Translations under genes and position numbers: made by a program | In this document: piece by piece, positions 43,803-52,851 of the stretch | Layout: the number at the start of each line of letters is the position of its first letter | How positions within the stretch are numbered: the stretch's first letter is position 1 | The notes under the pieces: model-generated | Database searches by the model: none | Told to the model about the DNA's origin: nothing | Seen by the model: only the letters and a program-made list of their open reading frames with translations | Source of the DNA: Nocardiopsis sp. JB363 | GTDB lineage: Bacteria; Actinomycetota; Actinomycetes; Streptosporangiales; Streptosporangiaceae | DNA length: 64,000 nt | Assembly: GCF_900143625.1 (NCBI RefSeq) | Contig: NZ_FRFF01000049.1 | Coordinates: 38,095-102,094 of the forward strand | Reading direction: 5' to 3'

Positions 43803-44465
43803 TCAGGCGGGGCCACCCAGGTCATGGCCGCCCTGACCGACCTGACCGGTCTGACCGGCCGACCGACGTTCCCCGCGCAGCCGTCGACGTCGGCGCACCA
43901 CCCACACCGCGAACAGCACCATCAGCGGGAACACGATGAGGATGAACACCGGCAACAGGATCGCCATCAACGAGGCCAGGAAGCTGACGACGTCCTCCAG
44001 GAAGGACACCACCGGGGCGGCCGCACCGAAGCTCATCGCGTTCATCACGGGGCGGGCCAACGCCTTGACCAGGTGGAAGGCCAGGGCGATGACCGCGCCG
44101 GCGATGACGGCGCCCCACAGCACCCCACCGGAGGTGGCCGCCGCCCCCGAGGCCTCACCGGTGATCTCGGTCAGTTCCATCGTCGACGCGCCGGCGCCGA
44201 ACGTGATCCCGCCGGAGGTCGGCCGGATCACCGTCTGGACGATGTCGTTGAGACTGTCCAGCGCGGGAATCTTGTCCGCCGCGAACTCCACCACCAACAG
44301 CACCGTGAGACTGATCAGGGTGACCGGGTGTTCCAACCAGGCCCAGGACGGGCCGAGCGGGAGCAGCTCGGTGAAACGGGAGATCAACCCCACCAGCAGC
44401 AGGGGGACGTAGGCGTTGAGCCCGGCCGCCGAGGCCAGGCCCAACCCGGTGAGGGTGGCGAACAT
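43803..44465 (-). CDS. DUF4126 membrane protein
   Basis: This 220-residue protein has four or five hydrophobic segments and the opening GLGLASAAGLNAYVPLLLVGLISRF, typical of the DUF4126 family. The start ATG 44465 has AAGGAA upstream. The C-terminus is a short low-complexity tail (GQTGQVGQGGH) made by imperfect GACCG repeats in the DNA. Function unknown. Confidence 0.82.
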   Translation of the reverse strand: MFATLTGLGLASAAGLNAYVPLLLVGLISRFTELLPLGPSWAWLEHPVTLISLTVLLVVEFAADKIPALDSLNDIVQTVIRPTSGGITFGAGASTMELTEITGEASGAAATSGGVLWGAVIAGAVIALAFHLVKALARPVMNAMSFGAAAPVVSFLEDVVSFLASLMAILLPVFILIVFPLMVLFAVWVVRRRRRLRGERRSAGQTGQVGQGGHDLGGPA

Positions 44466-44497
44466 GCGGTTCCTTCGCGCAAGACGGACAGGAAGCG

Positions 44498-44520
44498 GTG
44501 CCGACCCGTGGGGCCGGCAC
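44498..44520 (-). terminator. Terminator hairpin after DUF2630 gene
   Basis: GTGCCGACCC (44498-44507) pairs with GGGCCGGCAC (44511-44520) with one mismatch and a 3-nt loop, 64 bp downstream of the DUF2630 stop. Confidence 0.5.
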
Positions 44521-44583
44521 TACTGGTGTTGATGCTCGCCGTGAGTGTTCGGTTGCGGAACCCGCGTCATCCGTGGTTCGACG

Positions 44584-44829
44584 TCATTGCCGGTAGTTCT
44601 CGACCTCGGATACCGGCCGCGCCCGGGCCTCGTCCGGGTCCTGCCCGAACTCGCTCTTGGCCCGGCGCTGACGCAGCAGGTCCCAGCACTGGTCGAGTGC
44701 GCCCTGGAGGTCCTTCATCCGACCGCGTTCGTTCGGGTCCAGGCCCTCCGAATCGGAGCGCAGAGCGTTCTCCTCGTCGATCAGGCCACGGATGGTCGTC
44801 AGGATGTCCTGTTCTTCGCTGTCGCTCAT
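44584..44829 (-). CDS. DUF2630 small protein
   Basis: The 81-residue helical protein starts MSDSEEQDILTTIRGLIDEENALR and contains LQGALDQCWDLLRQRRAK. That pattern belongs to the DUF2630 family of small actinobacterial proteins. ATG 44829 is used; an upstream in-frame extension lacks coding character. Function unknown. It is divergent from the csoR-like gene across 278 bp. Confidence 0.82.
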   Translation of the reverse strand: MSDSEEQDILTTIRGLIDEENALRSDSEGLDPNERGRMKDLQGALDQCWDLLRQRRAKSEFGQDPDEARARPVSEVENYRQ

Positions 44830-45050
44830 AACGCCATGGTCGGTACGGCGCGGACGCCGGGGCAAGGGTCCCGGGCGTCGATTGCCCGGTTCGGACCGAA
44901 CGTTTACGCGGGGCCGGGCCGAAGGGTTCCACCGACACGCACCGGCCGACCCTGGCCGTCTGGGAAACTCCTACTACGGCCGCGTTGGTGGTGAATCGTT
45001 CCGTGTCTGCGGCCGGCCGGGCGGAATAGACCACGAGGTCCAGCCCTTGG

Positions 45051-45070
45051 ATACCTTGAGGGGGTATTGT
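45051..45070 (+). promoter_or_regulatory. CsoR-type operator and -10 box
   Basis: ATACC (45051-45055) and GGTAT (45063-45067) form an inverted repeat around a G-rich spacer, a typical CsoR/RcnR operator layout. TATTGT (45065-45070) is a good -10 box overlapping the right arm, consistent with self-repression of csoR. An ATG at 45072 would precede the transcription start and is not used. Confidence 0.6.
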
Positions 45071-45107
45071 TATGGTAGCTGAGCAGGCACAAGAGGGAAA
45101 TGGCGGC

Positions 45108-45398
45108 ATGACGGCGAACCACGGTTACAGCCACGACAAGCAGAGCCACATCAACCGACTCCGCCGCATCGAGGGGCAGATCCGCGGCTTGCAGCGCATG
45201 GTCGAGGACGATCAGTACTGCATCGACATCCTCACCCAGACCTCCGCCGCCAACAAGGCACTGCGCTCCTTCGCGCTGTCCATGCTCGACGAACACCTCA
45301 AGCACTGTGTCGCCCACGCCGTGGCCAACGGAGGCGACGAAGCGGAGGAGAAGGTCCGCGAGGCCTCCGACGCCATCGCCCGCCTGGTCCGTTCCTGA
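45108..45398 (+). CDS. csoR: CsoR-family copper-sensing repressor
   Basis: The 96-residue all-helical protein has the Cu(I)-type metal site C38, H63 and C67 (QYC, DEHLKHC) and the motif INRLRRIEGQIRGLQRMVEDD. ATG 45108 is preceded by GAGGG. A CsoR-type operator lies 40 bp upstream. Known members derepress copper efflux genes, yet no copA or copZ is adjacent here, so the regulon must be elsewhere. A sulfide or persulfide sensor (CstR-like) is the alternative; the His ligand favours copper. Confidence 0.88.
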   Translation: MTANHGYSHDKQSHINRLRRIEGQIRGLQRMVEDDQYCIDILTQTSAANKALRSFALSMLDEHLKHCVAHAVANGGDEAEEKVREASDAIARLVRS

Positions 45399-45468
45399 GG
45401 ACCGTCCCACTCGACCGGACCCGGCCACGGGTTGCCGGCACCGTCCCCGCTCAGGCTACGTTTTCGCC

Positions 45469-46164
45469 ATGTCCCCCGAACAGATCAGGCCCCCCGAACA
45501 GAACAGCCTCTCCACCGCGCTCGAACGCCACCTGGCGATCCCCGTCCTGGTGAGCGCCGTCCTCTCCGTTCCGGCGGTCTTCCTCGCCCTGTGGGGGCAG
45601 GGGATCTGGTCCGAGATCGGGGCGCGGGTCAACTGGTTGGCCGGGTTGGTCCTGTGGGCGGAATGGATCCTGCTCATCGTCCTGGCCGAGGACAAACTCG
45701 GTTGGCTGCGCACTCACCGGTGGAGCACCTTCGTCGCGGTGTTGACGGTACCGGCCGTCGTCTTCGCCCTCGGCCCCGCCCAGCTCCTGCGGTTGACCAA
45801 GGTCGCCGGAACGCTGCGCTTGGTCCGGGTGACCCGCATCATCGAGGCCGGTGGGGTGCTGCGGCGACGCATGGGGCTGCGGGGGCTCTGGGGGAAGGTG
45901 GCCCTGATCGTCACCCTCGCACTGTCCGCGGTGTTCATCGCGACGGTCCTCCTCGACCCCGACTCACCCGCCCGCCGTTTCCTGGCCGACCTGCCCGGCC
46001 TCTTCGAACCGTGGAAACTCCTGCTGGCGGCGGTCCTGATCGCGATCGCCGGCGCGCTCATCCTCGCCATCGGTCGACGCGGCGCCCGGAACACGAAGGA
46101 CCCCGGAACCCAATCCTCCGATGGTTCCGGGGCCCTGGACGACGACTCGACTCAGTCGCCGTAG
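45469..46164 (+). CDS. Voltage-sensor-like membrane protein without pore filter
   Basis: The protein has 231 residues from ATG 45469, 6 nt after the -10-like TACGTT (probably leaderless). Six hydrophobic segments are visible: 23-43, 54-74, 86-102, 105-127, 143-163 and 182-202. Segment 4 carries basic residues every third position (R108, K111, R117, R120, R123), as in S4 helices of voltage-gated channels, and segment 2 has E65 and E74/D75. No selectivity-filter motif (TVGYG-like) lies between segments 5 and 6. It overlaps the convergent ndh gene by 13 bp. A voltage-sensor homologue is my inference. Confidence 0.7.
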   Translation: MSPEQIRPPEQNSLSTALERHLAIPVLVSAVLSVPAVFLALWGQGIWSEIGARVNWLAGLVLWAEWILLIVLAEDKLGWLRTHRWSTFVAVLTVPAVVFALGPAQLLRLTKVAGTLRLVRVTRIIEAGGVLRRRMGLRGLWGKVALIVTLALSAVFIATVLLDPDSPARRFLADLPGLFEPWKLLLAAVLIAIAGALILAIGRRGARNTKDPGTQSSDGSGALDDDSTQSP

Positions 46165-47525
46165 CGGTCCCGATCGTTCTCCAGCAGGCGCGCGCTCGTC
46201 TTGCGCGCGCCCTCCGCGTCCAGGTAGTCCACCTTCTCGTTGGCCACGAACGACGACGGGCGACCCTCGTCGGCGAACCCCATCCGGGCGACCTCTCCCC
46301 CGGTGATGGCGCGGATCCCCCAGTTGGCGATGATCCGCGCCCGCGCCGTGGCCGAGGGCACCGACATCACGTGGTAGCCGCGGGTGACGCCCAGCGCCGG
46401 CAGACCGCTCAGGTCGAACTGCATGATGCGGGCGAGCGCGTCGCTGCCGCTCAGGTCCACCACGAGCCCCATGTCCTTGTGCTGGAACTCGCGCAGCGGC
46501 CGTCCCAGGATCGAGTTGACCACGTTCTGGGCCACGGTGGCCGCCTGCCTGCTGGCGTACTGGGCGGTGGGCGGGCAATAGGCGCTCTCGGCGCTCGACA
46601 GGTTGGGCACGGCGGCCGCGTCGCCGATCGCGAACACGTCCGGCTGCCCGGGAACGGACAGGTTCGTGCCGACCTCCAGTCGGCCGCGCATCGTCGGCTT
46701 GCCGAGTGTCTCCATGAGCGGGCTGGGAGAGACCCCCGCGGTCCAGATCAGGGTCCGGCTCGGTAGGGCGCGCCCGTCGGTCAGCACGACCTTGTCGGCG
46801 GTGACCTCCCGGACGGTCACCTTGAGCTTGACCTCGATTCCCAGGTTCCGCAGCAGGTCCAGGGCCTTGCGGCCGAGCCGGTCACCGAGTTCGGGCAGGA
46901 CCTTGGGCGCGATGTCGACCAGGTGCCATCGGATCACCGAGCGCAGTTCCGGGTAGCGGTCGGCGGCCTCCTGGCACAGGCGCATGAGCGAGGCCGCGGT
47001 CTCCACGCCGGTGTAGCCGCCACCGACCACCACGAAGCGGCAGCGTTCTTCCCGTTCGATCGGGTCCTTGGAGTCGTTGGCCAACTCCAGCTGTCCCAGC
47101 ACGTGGTCACGGAGCAGGACCGCTTCGGCGAGGGTCTTGGCCCCGTAGGCGTGCTCGGTCAGCCCGGGGATGTCGAACTCCCGGGTCAGACCACCGGGCG
47201 CCAGGACGAGCCGGTCGTAGGGCACGGGCGCGAGTTCGCCGGTGGGCCTCCGCACCACCACGGTTCGGTCCTGGGTGTCCACGCCCACCGCGTGCCCGGG
47301 CACGAACCGGGTCTTCTTCATGAGCCGGTGCACCGACATGGCCACCGACTGCGGGGTGAGGAGCCCTGAGGCCACCTGGGGCAGCAGCGGGCTGTAGAGC
47401 ATGTAGTCGTTCGGTGCCACCAAGGCGATATCGGCCGCACCGTTGGGGATGCGGCGTTCGAGGTGGCGCACGGTGTGAAGTCCACCGAATCCCGCACCGA
47501 CCACCACGATCCGAGGCCGAGACAT
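46152..47525 (-). CDS. ndh: Type II NADH dehydrogenase (FAD, non-proton-pumping)
   Basis: The 457-residue protein has two dinucleotide-binding motifs: GAGFGG near the N-terminus for FAD and GGGYTG around residue 170 for NADH. TLIWTAGVSPSPL and VFAIGDAAAVPN, typical of NDH-2 and ferredoxin-like reductases, are also present. The C-terminal part (IIANWGIRAITGG) forms the membrane-associated helix. It passes electrons from NADH to menaquinone. Start ATG 47525 with AAGGAG upstream. It overlaps the convergent voltage-sensor-like gene at its 3' end. Confidence 0.9.
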   Translation of the reverse strand: MSRPRIVVVGAGFGGLHTVRHLERRIPNGAADIALVAPNDYMLYSPLLPQVASGLLTPQSVAMSVHRLMKKTRFVPGHAVGVDTQDRTVVVRRPTGELAPVPYDRLVLAPGGLTREFDIPGLTEHAYGAKTLAEAVLLRDHVLGQLELANDSKDPIEREERCRFVVVGGGYTGVETAASLMRLCQEAADRYPELRSVIRWHLVDIAPKVLPELGDRLGRKALDLLRNLGIEVKLKVTVREVTADKVVLTDGRALPSRTLIWTAGVSPSPLMETLGKPTMRGRLEVGTNLSVPGQPDVFAIGDAAAVPNLSSAESAYCPPTAQYASRQAATVAQNVVNSILGRPLREFQHKDMGLVVDLSGSDALARIMQFDLSGLPALGVTRGYHVMSVPSATARARIIANWGIRAITGGEVARMGFADEGRPSSFVANEKVDYLDAEGARKTSARLLENDRDRYGD

Positions 47526-47839
47526 GTATTCACAGCTCCTTCTTCGTATCGGGGGCGGGACGTCCTTCGCGTCTGCGGGCCGTCGGACGCAGGACTACCC
47601 ACTTCACCGCGGCCGAATGTACGAGTCCGCGCCCTGTTTTCCCCAGAACCCACACGGAACGTTCCCGGGACTTTGTGCTGCGTTGGTCCTTCCGCGTGAT
47701 GGCATACGCGAACTTCGCGAGGACGAAACCTCCCGTTTGTTGCCAGAGCGGCCATCCACCGCACACGGTTGATTACTGTGCGTAGTTAGGCACATAGGGA
47801 ACGTGCTGACCCATGACAGGAAAGGGGCAAGGAACTCGT
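47526..47839. other. Divergent intergenic region ndh / secreted acidic protein
   Basis: This 314-bp gap contains no gene and no clear palindrome. It must hold both divergent promoters; I could not assign boxes with confidence. Confidence 0.5.
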
Positions 47840-48385
47840 ATGCGATCGTTCACCAGGATCGCCGCCACCACCGTGCTGGCCGGAGGACTGACCGTGTTCG
47901 GTGTCGGGGCGGCCTTCGCCGACCCGCCGGATGAAGTGACCGAGCCGAGCGAGGAGGTCACCGACACCACCGACGAGGTCGCCGAACCGGCCGAGGAGCT
48001 GTCGCCCGAGGCGGTGGCGCTCCTAGAGGACCCGCAGGTCCAGGAGGTCCTCGCCGATGAGGACGCCGTCGAACTGCTCAGCGACCCCGAGGCGCTGGAG
48101 CTGTTCGGGGCCCTCCTGGAAGTGAAGGGCCCGGCGGAAGCCCTGGAGGAGTTCGACCTTCCGGCGCTCAGCGACGACGTTCCGGAGGAAGAGGCCCCGG
48201 AAGAGGCCGATGAGGCCCCGGAGTCCGAGGAAGCCGAGGAAGCCGACGAGGTGACCGAGGAGGCCCCGGTCGAGACCGACGAGGCCCCGGAAGCCGAGGA
48301 GTCCGACGAGGTGACCGGCGACGCTCCGAACGAGAACGTCACCCAGCCGGTGGAGAGCGCCACCGAGGACACGGAAACCTCCTAG
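47840..48385 (+). CDS. Secreted Glu/Ala/Pro-rich acidic protein
   Basis: The protein has 181 residues from ATG 47840, behind AAGGA. A classical signal peptide (MRSFTRIAATTVLAGGLTVFGVGAAFA) has a likely AFA-DPP cleavage site. The mature protein is extremely acidic. A Glu/Val/Thr region is followed by a helical Leu-containing middle (VALLEDPQVQEVLADEDAVELLSDPEALELFGALLE) and then EAP/EADEAPE repeats. There are almost no basic residues. It may bind cations such as Ca2+ or act as a wall spacer; no family is recognised. Confidence 0.8.
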   Translation: MRSFTRIAATTVLAGGLTVFGVGAAFADPPDEVTEPSEEVTDTTDEVAEPAEELSPEAVALLEDPQVQEVLADEDAVELLSDPEALELFGALLEVKGPAEALEEFDLPALSDDVPEEEAPEEADEAPESEEAEEADEVTEEAPVETDEAPEAEESDEVTGDAPNENVTQPVESATEDTETS

Positions 48386-48400
48386 GTTCCCGGTCCACCA

Positions 48401-48430
48401 GGGGAGGACGGCCCAGCGGCCGCCCTCCCC
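48401..48430. terminator. Bidirectional terminator hairpin
   Basis: GGGGAGGACGGCC (48401-48413) pairs with GGCCGCCCTCCCC (48418-48430) with one mismatch and a CAGC loop between convergent genes. Confidence 0.65.
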
Positions 48431-48446
48431 CTTCGCGTGGGCCCGG

Positions 48447-49034
48447 TCAGGTGTCGTCGGCGAGCAGGGCCGCCGCACCCATCCGCAGGAGCAGGTCGGC
48501 CATGGCCTCGCGGGAGAGCGGCCCGCGGCTGTGCGGGGTGGAGTTGAGCAGGCCGAACGCGGCGTGCACCGAGGCGCGCAGGGTGGGCGCCGGGGTGTCG
48601 GGGCGCAACCCGGCCAGGACACCGACCCATTCCTCCACATAGCCGCGCTGGAGCCGGCGGACCCTGCGCCGGTCCTCGGCGGTGAGGTTGCCGAGTTCAC
48701 GGTCGTGCACCGTGATGAGGTCGGGTTCGTCGAGCGCGAAGGCGATGTGCCCGCGCAGCAGCGCCGTGAGGGCCTCGCGTGGATCGTCGGACCCGGAGAC
48801 GAGGGCGCGCCCGCGTTCGGCGAGGCGTTCACTGATGTCCACCAGGACGGCGCCCAGCAGAGCCTCCTTCCCGGGGAAGTGCCGGTAGAGCGCGGGGCCG
48901 GTGGTGCCCACCGCCCGCCCGAGGTCGTCGATGGTCACTCCTCGGTAGCCGTGGGCCGCGAAGAGTCGGGCCGCCGCGCCCAGGATCGCCGTCCGTCGCC
49001 CGCCCGTTCTGGGTCCTCTGGCCCTCGCCGCCAT
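48447..49034 (-). CDS. TetR-family regulator of the MCC-type cluster
   Basis: This 195-residue protein has the TetR HTH (RTAILGAAARLFAAHGYRGVTIDDLGRAVGTTGPALYRHFPGKEALLGAVL). The start ATG 49034 has AGGAGGG upstream. It is divergent from the carboxylase/acyl-CoA dehydrogenase operon, with two palindromic operator candidates between them. Mycobacterial leucine-catabolic clusters (accD1-accA1-fadE19) also have a TetR neighbour. It is likely an acyl-CoA-responsive repressor of that operon. Confidence 0.88.
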   Translation of the reverse strand: MAARARGPRTGGRRTAILGAAARLFAAHGYRGVTIDDLGRAVGTTGPALYRHFPGKEALLGAVLVDISERLAERGRALVSGSDDPREALTALLRGHIAFALDEPDLITVHDRELGNLTAEDRRRVRRLQRGYVEEWVGVLAGLRPDTPAPTLRASVHAAFGLLNSTPHSRGPLSREAMADLLLRMGAAALLADDT

Positions 49035-49072
49035 CCGCCCGCCCTCCTGAATCGCTCCGACCCTGGACAGCC

Positions 49073-49117
49073 ATGTTAGTAGTTACTAACATCATCTGTG
49101 TTAGTGAGCATTAACAT
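49073..49117. promoter_or_regulatory. Two TetR-type operator palindromes
   Basis: Site 1 is ATGTTAGTA-GT-TACTAACAT (49073-49092), with perfect 9-bp arms. Site 2 is TGTTAGTG-AG-CATTAACA (49099-49116), with one arm mismatch. Centres are 25 bp apart. They lie between the divergent TetR gene and the carboxylase operon that starts at 49137. Confidence 0.75.
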
Positions 49118-49136
49118 CCCTCCATGAGAGGACAAC

Positions 49137-50762
49137 ATGAGCAGGGCACCTGTGCTCGGTTCGGCGGTGGACACCGCCGGGCCCGCGTTCGCCGCCAACG
49201 AGGCCGCGAACCGCGCCCTCGCGTCGGAGCTGCGAGAGCGGATCGCCACCGCGGCCCTCGGCGGCCCGGAGAAGACCCGCGTGCGCCACGTCGAACGCGG
49301 CAAACTCCTCCCCCGCGACCGCGTCGACCTACTCCTGGACCCCGGTTCCCCGTTCCTGGAGATCGCCCCACTGGCCGCCTACGGGCTCTACGGCGAGGAC
49401 GGGCAGGACGCGCCGGGCGCCGGGATGATCGCCGGGATCGGGCGCGTGGCCGGCCGCGCCATGGTGGTGGTCGCCAACGACGCCACCGTCAAGGGCGGCA
49501 GCTACTACCCGATGACGGTCAAGAAGCACCTGCGCGCCCAGGAGGTGGCGCTGCACAACCGGCTCCCGTGCGTCTACCTGGCCGACTCCGGCGGCGCGTT
49601 CCTGCCGATGCAGGACGACGTCTTCCCCGACCGGGAGCACTTCGGCCGCATCTTCTACAACCAGGCCACCATGTCCAGGCAGGGCATCCCGCAGATCGCC
49701 GCGGTCCTGGGCTCGTGCACCGCCGGTGGCGCCTACGTTCCCGCCATGAGCGACGAGGCCGTCATCGTCCGCGAGCAGGGCACCATCTTCCTGGGCGGCC
49801 CTCCCCTGGTGAAGGCCGCCACCGGCGAGGTCGTCACCGCCGAGGAACTGGGCGGCGGCGACCTGCACTCGCGGGTCTCCGGCGTCACCGACCACCTCGC
49901 CGACGACGACGCCGACGCCCTGGGCAAGGTGCGACAGATCGCCGACACCCTCGGCCCGCTCGACCCGCCGGCCTGGGAGACGCGCGCCCCGCGCCCACCG
50001 AAGCTGGACCCCGAGGAGCTGTACGGGGTGGTGCCCGCCGACACCCGCACCCCCTACGACGTGCGCGAGGTCATCGGCCGCGTCGTGGACGGCAGCGAGT
50101 TCACCGAGTTCAAGTCCGAGTACGGCACCACGCTGGTCACCGGGTTCGCGCGCATCCAAGGACACCCGGTGGGCATCATCGCCAACAACGGCATCCTGTT
50201 CGCCGAGTCCGCGCTCAAGGGCGCCCACTTCATCGAACTGTGCGACCGCCGCTCCATCCCGCTGGTGTTCCTGCAGAACATCTCCGGGTTCATGGTCGGC
50301 CGCGACTACGAGGCCGGCGGCATCGCCAAGCACGGCGCGAAGATGGTCACCGCCGTGGCCTGCGCCCGCGTCCCCAAGTTCACCGTGGTGATCGGTGGCT
50401 CCTTCGGCGCCGGCAACTACTCGATGTGCGGCCGCGCCTACTCCCCCAGGTTCCTGTGGATGTGGCCCAACGCCCGCATCTCCGTCATGGGCGGCGAACA
50501 GGCCGCCTCCGTGCTGTCCACCGTGCGCCGTGACCAGAAGGAGGGGCGCGGCGAGGAGTGGTCGGCCGAGGACGAGGAGGCCTTCAAGGCCCCCATCCGC
50601 GACCAGTACGAGGAACAGGGCAGCCCCTACTACTCCACCGCACGGTTGTGGGACGACGGCGTGATCGACCCCGCCGACACCCGCGACGTGCTCGCCATGG
50701 CCCTGTCCGCCGCCCGCCATACGCCCCTGGAGCCGGTGGGCTACGGCGTCTTCCGGATGTGA
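49137..50762 (+). CDS. Methylcrotonyl-CoA carboxylase-type carboxyltransferase (beta)
   Basis: The 541-residue subunit starts at ATG 49137 behind GAGAGGA. Blocks typical of MCC beta are [66 protein letters not shown] and [19 protein letters not shown]. The length equals that of MCC beta (about 535). It should carboxylate 3-methylcrotonyl-CoA, the third step of leucine breakdown after the Bkd complex. It is first in the operon with the biotin subunit and an acyl-CoA dehydrogenase. No HMG-CoA lyase or methylglutaconyl-CoA hydratase is adjacent. Confidence 0.9.
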   Translation: MSRAPVLGSAVDTAGPAFAANEAANRALASELRERIATAALGGPEKTRVRHVERGKLLPRDRVDLLLDPGSPFLEIAPLAAYGLYGEDGQDAPGAGMIAGIGRVAGRAMVVVANDATVKGGSYYPMTVKKHLRAQEVALHNRLPCVYLADSGGAFLPMQDDVFPDREHFGRIFYNQATMSRQGIPQIAAVLGSCTAGGAYVPAMSDEAVIVREQGTIFLGGPPLVKAATGEVVTAEELGGGDLHSRVSGVTDHLADDDADALGKVRQIADTLGPLDPPAWETRAPRPPKLDPEELYGVVPADTRTPYDVREVIGRVVDGSEFTEFKSEYGTTLVTGFARIQGHPVGIIANNGILFAESALKGAHFIELCDRRSIPLVFLQNISGFMVGRDYEAGGIAKHGAKMVTAVACARVPKFTVVIGGSFGAGNYSMCGRAYSPRFLWMWPNARISVMGGEQAASVLSTVRRDQKEGRGEEWSAEDEEAFKAPIRDQYEEQGSPYYSTARLWDDGVIDPADTRDVLAMALSAARHTPLEPVGYGVFRM

Positions 50763-50769
50763 GGAACCC

Positions 50770-52851
50770 TTGAGCACGACACCACGAACCAGCCCGGGGA
50801 CCCGTGTGCCCTCGCGTGTGCTGGTCGCCAACCGGGGCGAGATCGCGCTGCGCGTCATGCGCACTCTGCGCCGGATGGGCATCGGCACGGCCGCCGTGTA
50901 CACCGACGCCGACGCCGAAGCCCCGCACACCCTCGCCGCCGACGTGGCGATGCGGGTGGGGAACTACCTGGACGCCGACGGAATCGTCGCCCTGGCCCTG
51001 GACTGCGGGGCCACCGGCGTGCACCCCGGCTACGGGTTCCTGTCGGAGAACGCCGACTTCGCCCGCGCCTGCACCGACGCCGGACTGGTCTTCATCGGAC
51101 CGCCGGCCTCGGCAATCGAGGCCATGGGCGACAAGATCCGCGCCAAGGACACCGTGGCCGCCGCAGGTGTGCCCGTCCTGGGCGGGTTCACCGAGAAACC
51201 CGGGCAGCCCCTCAGCGACGACGAACTACTGCGCGCCGCCGAGGAGACCGGCTACCCACTGCTGATCAAGCCCTCCGCCGGGGGCGGCGGCAAGGGCATG
51301 CGGTCCGTGCACGCGCCGGACACGCTGCTCGCCGACGCCGCGTCCGCCCGACGCGAGGCCCTGACCTCCTTCGGTGACGCGACCCTGTTGGTGGAGCAGC
51401 TGGTCCAACGTCCCCGCCACATCGAGGTGCAGGTGATGGCCGATGCCCATGGCAACGTCCTGCACCTGGGCGAACGCGAGTGCAGCCTGCAACGCCGCCA
51501 CCAGAAGGTGGTGGAGGAGGCGCCCTCTCCCCTGCTCACCGACGCCCAGCGCCAGGTCATGGGCGCGTCCGCCGTGGCCGCCGCCCGCTCCTGCGGGTAC
51601 GTGGGCGCCGGCACCGTCGAGTTCATCGCCGAGACCGGCTCTGAGGGGGAGCTGTCGTTCTCCTTCCTGGAGATGAACACCCGCCTCCAGGTGGAGCACC
51701 CCGTCACCGAGGAGGTCGTGGCGGTGCGCGGCGAGCGCGGCGTGGACCTGGTGGAACTCCAGGTGATCGCGGCCTACGGTGAGCCGTTGCCCTTCGCCCA
51801 GGAGGACGTGTCGTGGGTCGGGCACGCGGTGGAGTCCAGGATCTACGCCGAGGACGCCGACCGGGGCTTCCTGCCCTCGGGCGGACCGATCCTGCTCCTG
51901 AACGAGCCCGAAGGCCCGCACGTGCGGGTGGATTCAGGGCTGGCCGAGGGCGGGGCGGTCACCTCCGACTTCGACCCCATGCTCGCCAAGGTCATCACCT
52001 GGGGCGCCGACCGGTCCGAGGCCTTGAACCGGATGGACGGGGCGCTGGCCTCGTACACCCTGCTGGGCTGCGTGACCAACACCGCCTACCTGCGCCGGTT
52101 GCTGCGCCACCCGCGCGTGGTCGAGGGCGACCTGAGCACCGACCTCATCGCCTCCGACCCGCCCGAGCCGGCTCCCGACCGGTTGCCGGAGGTGTACGTG
52201 GCGGCGGCCCTGGACCACCAGCTCGACCTGGAGAACGGCGCCGGCGCCGACCGGTTCGCCGTGCCGGACGGTTGGCGGATGGGAGGTCCCGCCTGGACCC
52301 CGTGGCGGCTGCGGGCCCCCGGGCACGACGTCGTCATCGCCCGGGTCCGGCGCGATGGCGGGCCGGGGCGCTACCAGGTGGCTCTGGAGGAGCGGGAGCC
52401 GATCTCCGTGCGCGCCCGCCGCTCCGCCGACGGCACCCGGCTCACCGTCACCACCCCCGAGCACACCCGCACCTACTCGCGTGCCGACGAGCCCGAGACC
52501 GATCACCGGTGGCTGGGTTCCGGCGGCGCCGTGTGGAGCGTGCACGAGGAACCCGTCACCGCGGCGCTGCGTGAGGACGACGCCGCCACCGACGGCACCG
52601 TGCGCAGCCCCATGCCCGGCACCGTCCTGGACGTCCCCGTCCAGGTGGGCCAGCGGGTCACCGCCGGCACCACCCTCGCGGTGGTCGAGGCGATGAAGAT
52701 GGAGCACTCCGTGCCCTCACCCGTGGACGGCACCGTCGCCACCGTGGCGGTCCGTCCCGGTTCCTCCGTGCCCATGGACGCCGTCCTGGTCACCGTCGAC
52801 GCCGAGACCCCGGCCGACGCCCCTTCCACCTCCACCGAGGAGCAGCGATGA
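50770..52851 (+). CDS. Acyl-CoA carboxylase alpha subunit (MCC-type, biotin carboxylase + BCCP)
   Basis: The subunit has 693 residues from TTG 50770, behind GAGGAA, 7 bp after the beta subunit stop. The biotin carboxylase domain has VLVANRGEIALRV, HPGYGFLSEN, SAGGGGKGM and EMNTRLQVEHPVTEE. The BT-like linker is followed by the biotinyl domain with VEAMKMEHS. It is 4-nt-overlapped by the dehydrogenase downstream (ATGA). It is a paralogue of the alpha subunit at 10850-12976, with a different linker. Confidence 0.92.
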   Translation: MSTTPRTSPGTRVPSRVLVANRGEIALRVMRTLRRMGIGTAAVYTDADAEAPHTLAADVAMRVGNYLDADGIVALALDCGATGVHPGYGFLSENADFARACTDAGLVFIGPPASAIEAMGDKIRAKDTVAAAGVPVLGGFTEKPGQPLSDDELLRAAEETGYPLLIKPSAGGGGKGMRSVHAPDTLLADAASARREALTSFGDATLLVEQLVQRPRHIEVQVMADAHGNVLHLGERECSLQRRHQKVVEEAPSPLLTDAQRQVMGASAVAAARSCGYVGAGTVEFIAETGSEGELSFSFLEMNTRLQVEHPVTEEVVAVRGERGVDLVELQVIAAYGEPLPFAQEDVSWVGHAVESRIYAEDADRGFLPSGGPILLLNEPEGPHVRVDSGLAEGGAVTSDFDPMLAKVITWGADRSEALNRMDGALASYTLLGCVTNTAYLRRLLRHPRVVEGDLSTDLIASDPPEPAPDRLPEVYVAAALDHQLDLENGAGADRFAVPDGWRMGGPAWTPWRLRAPGHDVVIARVRRDGGPGRYQVALEEREPISVRARRSADGTRLTVTTPEHTRTYSRADEPETDHRWLGSGGAVWSVHEEPVTAALREDDAATDGTVRSPMPGTVLDVPVQVGQRVTAGTTLAVVEAMKMEHSVPSPVDGTVATVAVRPGSSVPMDAVLVTVDAETPADAPSTSTEEQR

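Noticed and set aside
43836..43870. GACCG-rich short repeats as a CRISPR or regulatory repeat
   Set aside because: They encode the Gly/Gln tail of the DUF4126 protein, are imperfect and have no spacer structure.
45072..45107. ATG 45072 as csoR start
   Set aside because: It follows the -10 box TATTGT by one base and would lie upstream of the expected transcription start.
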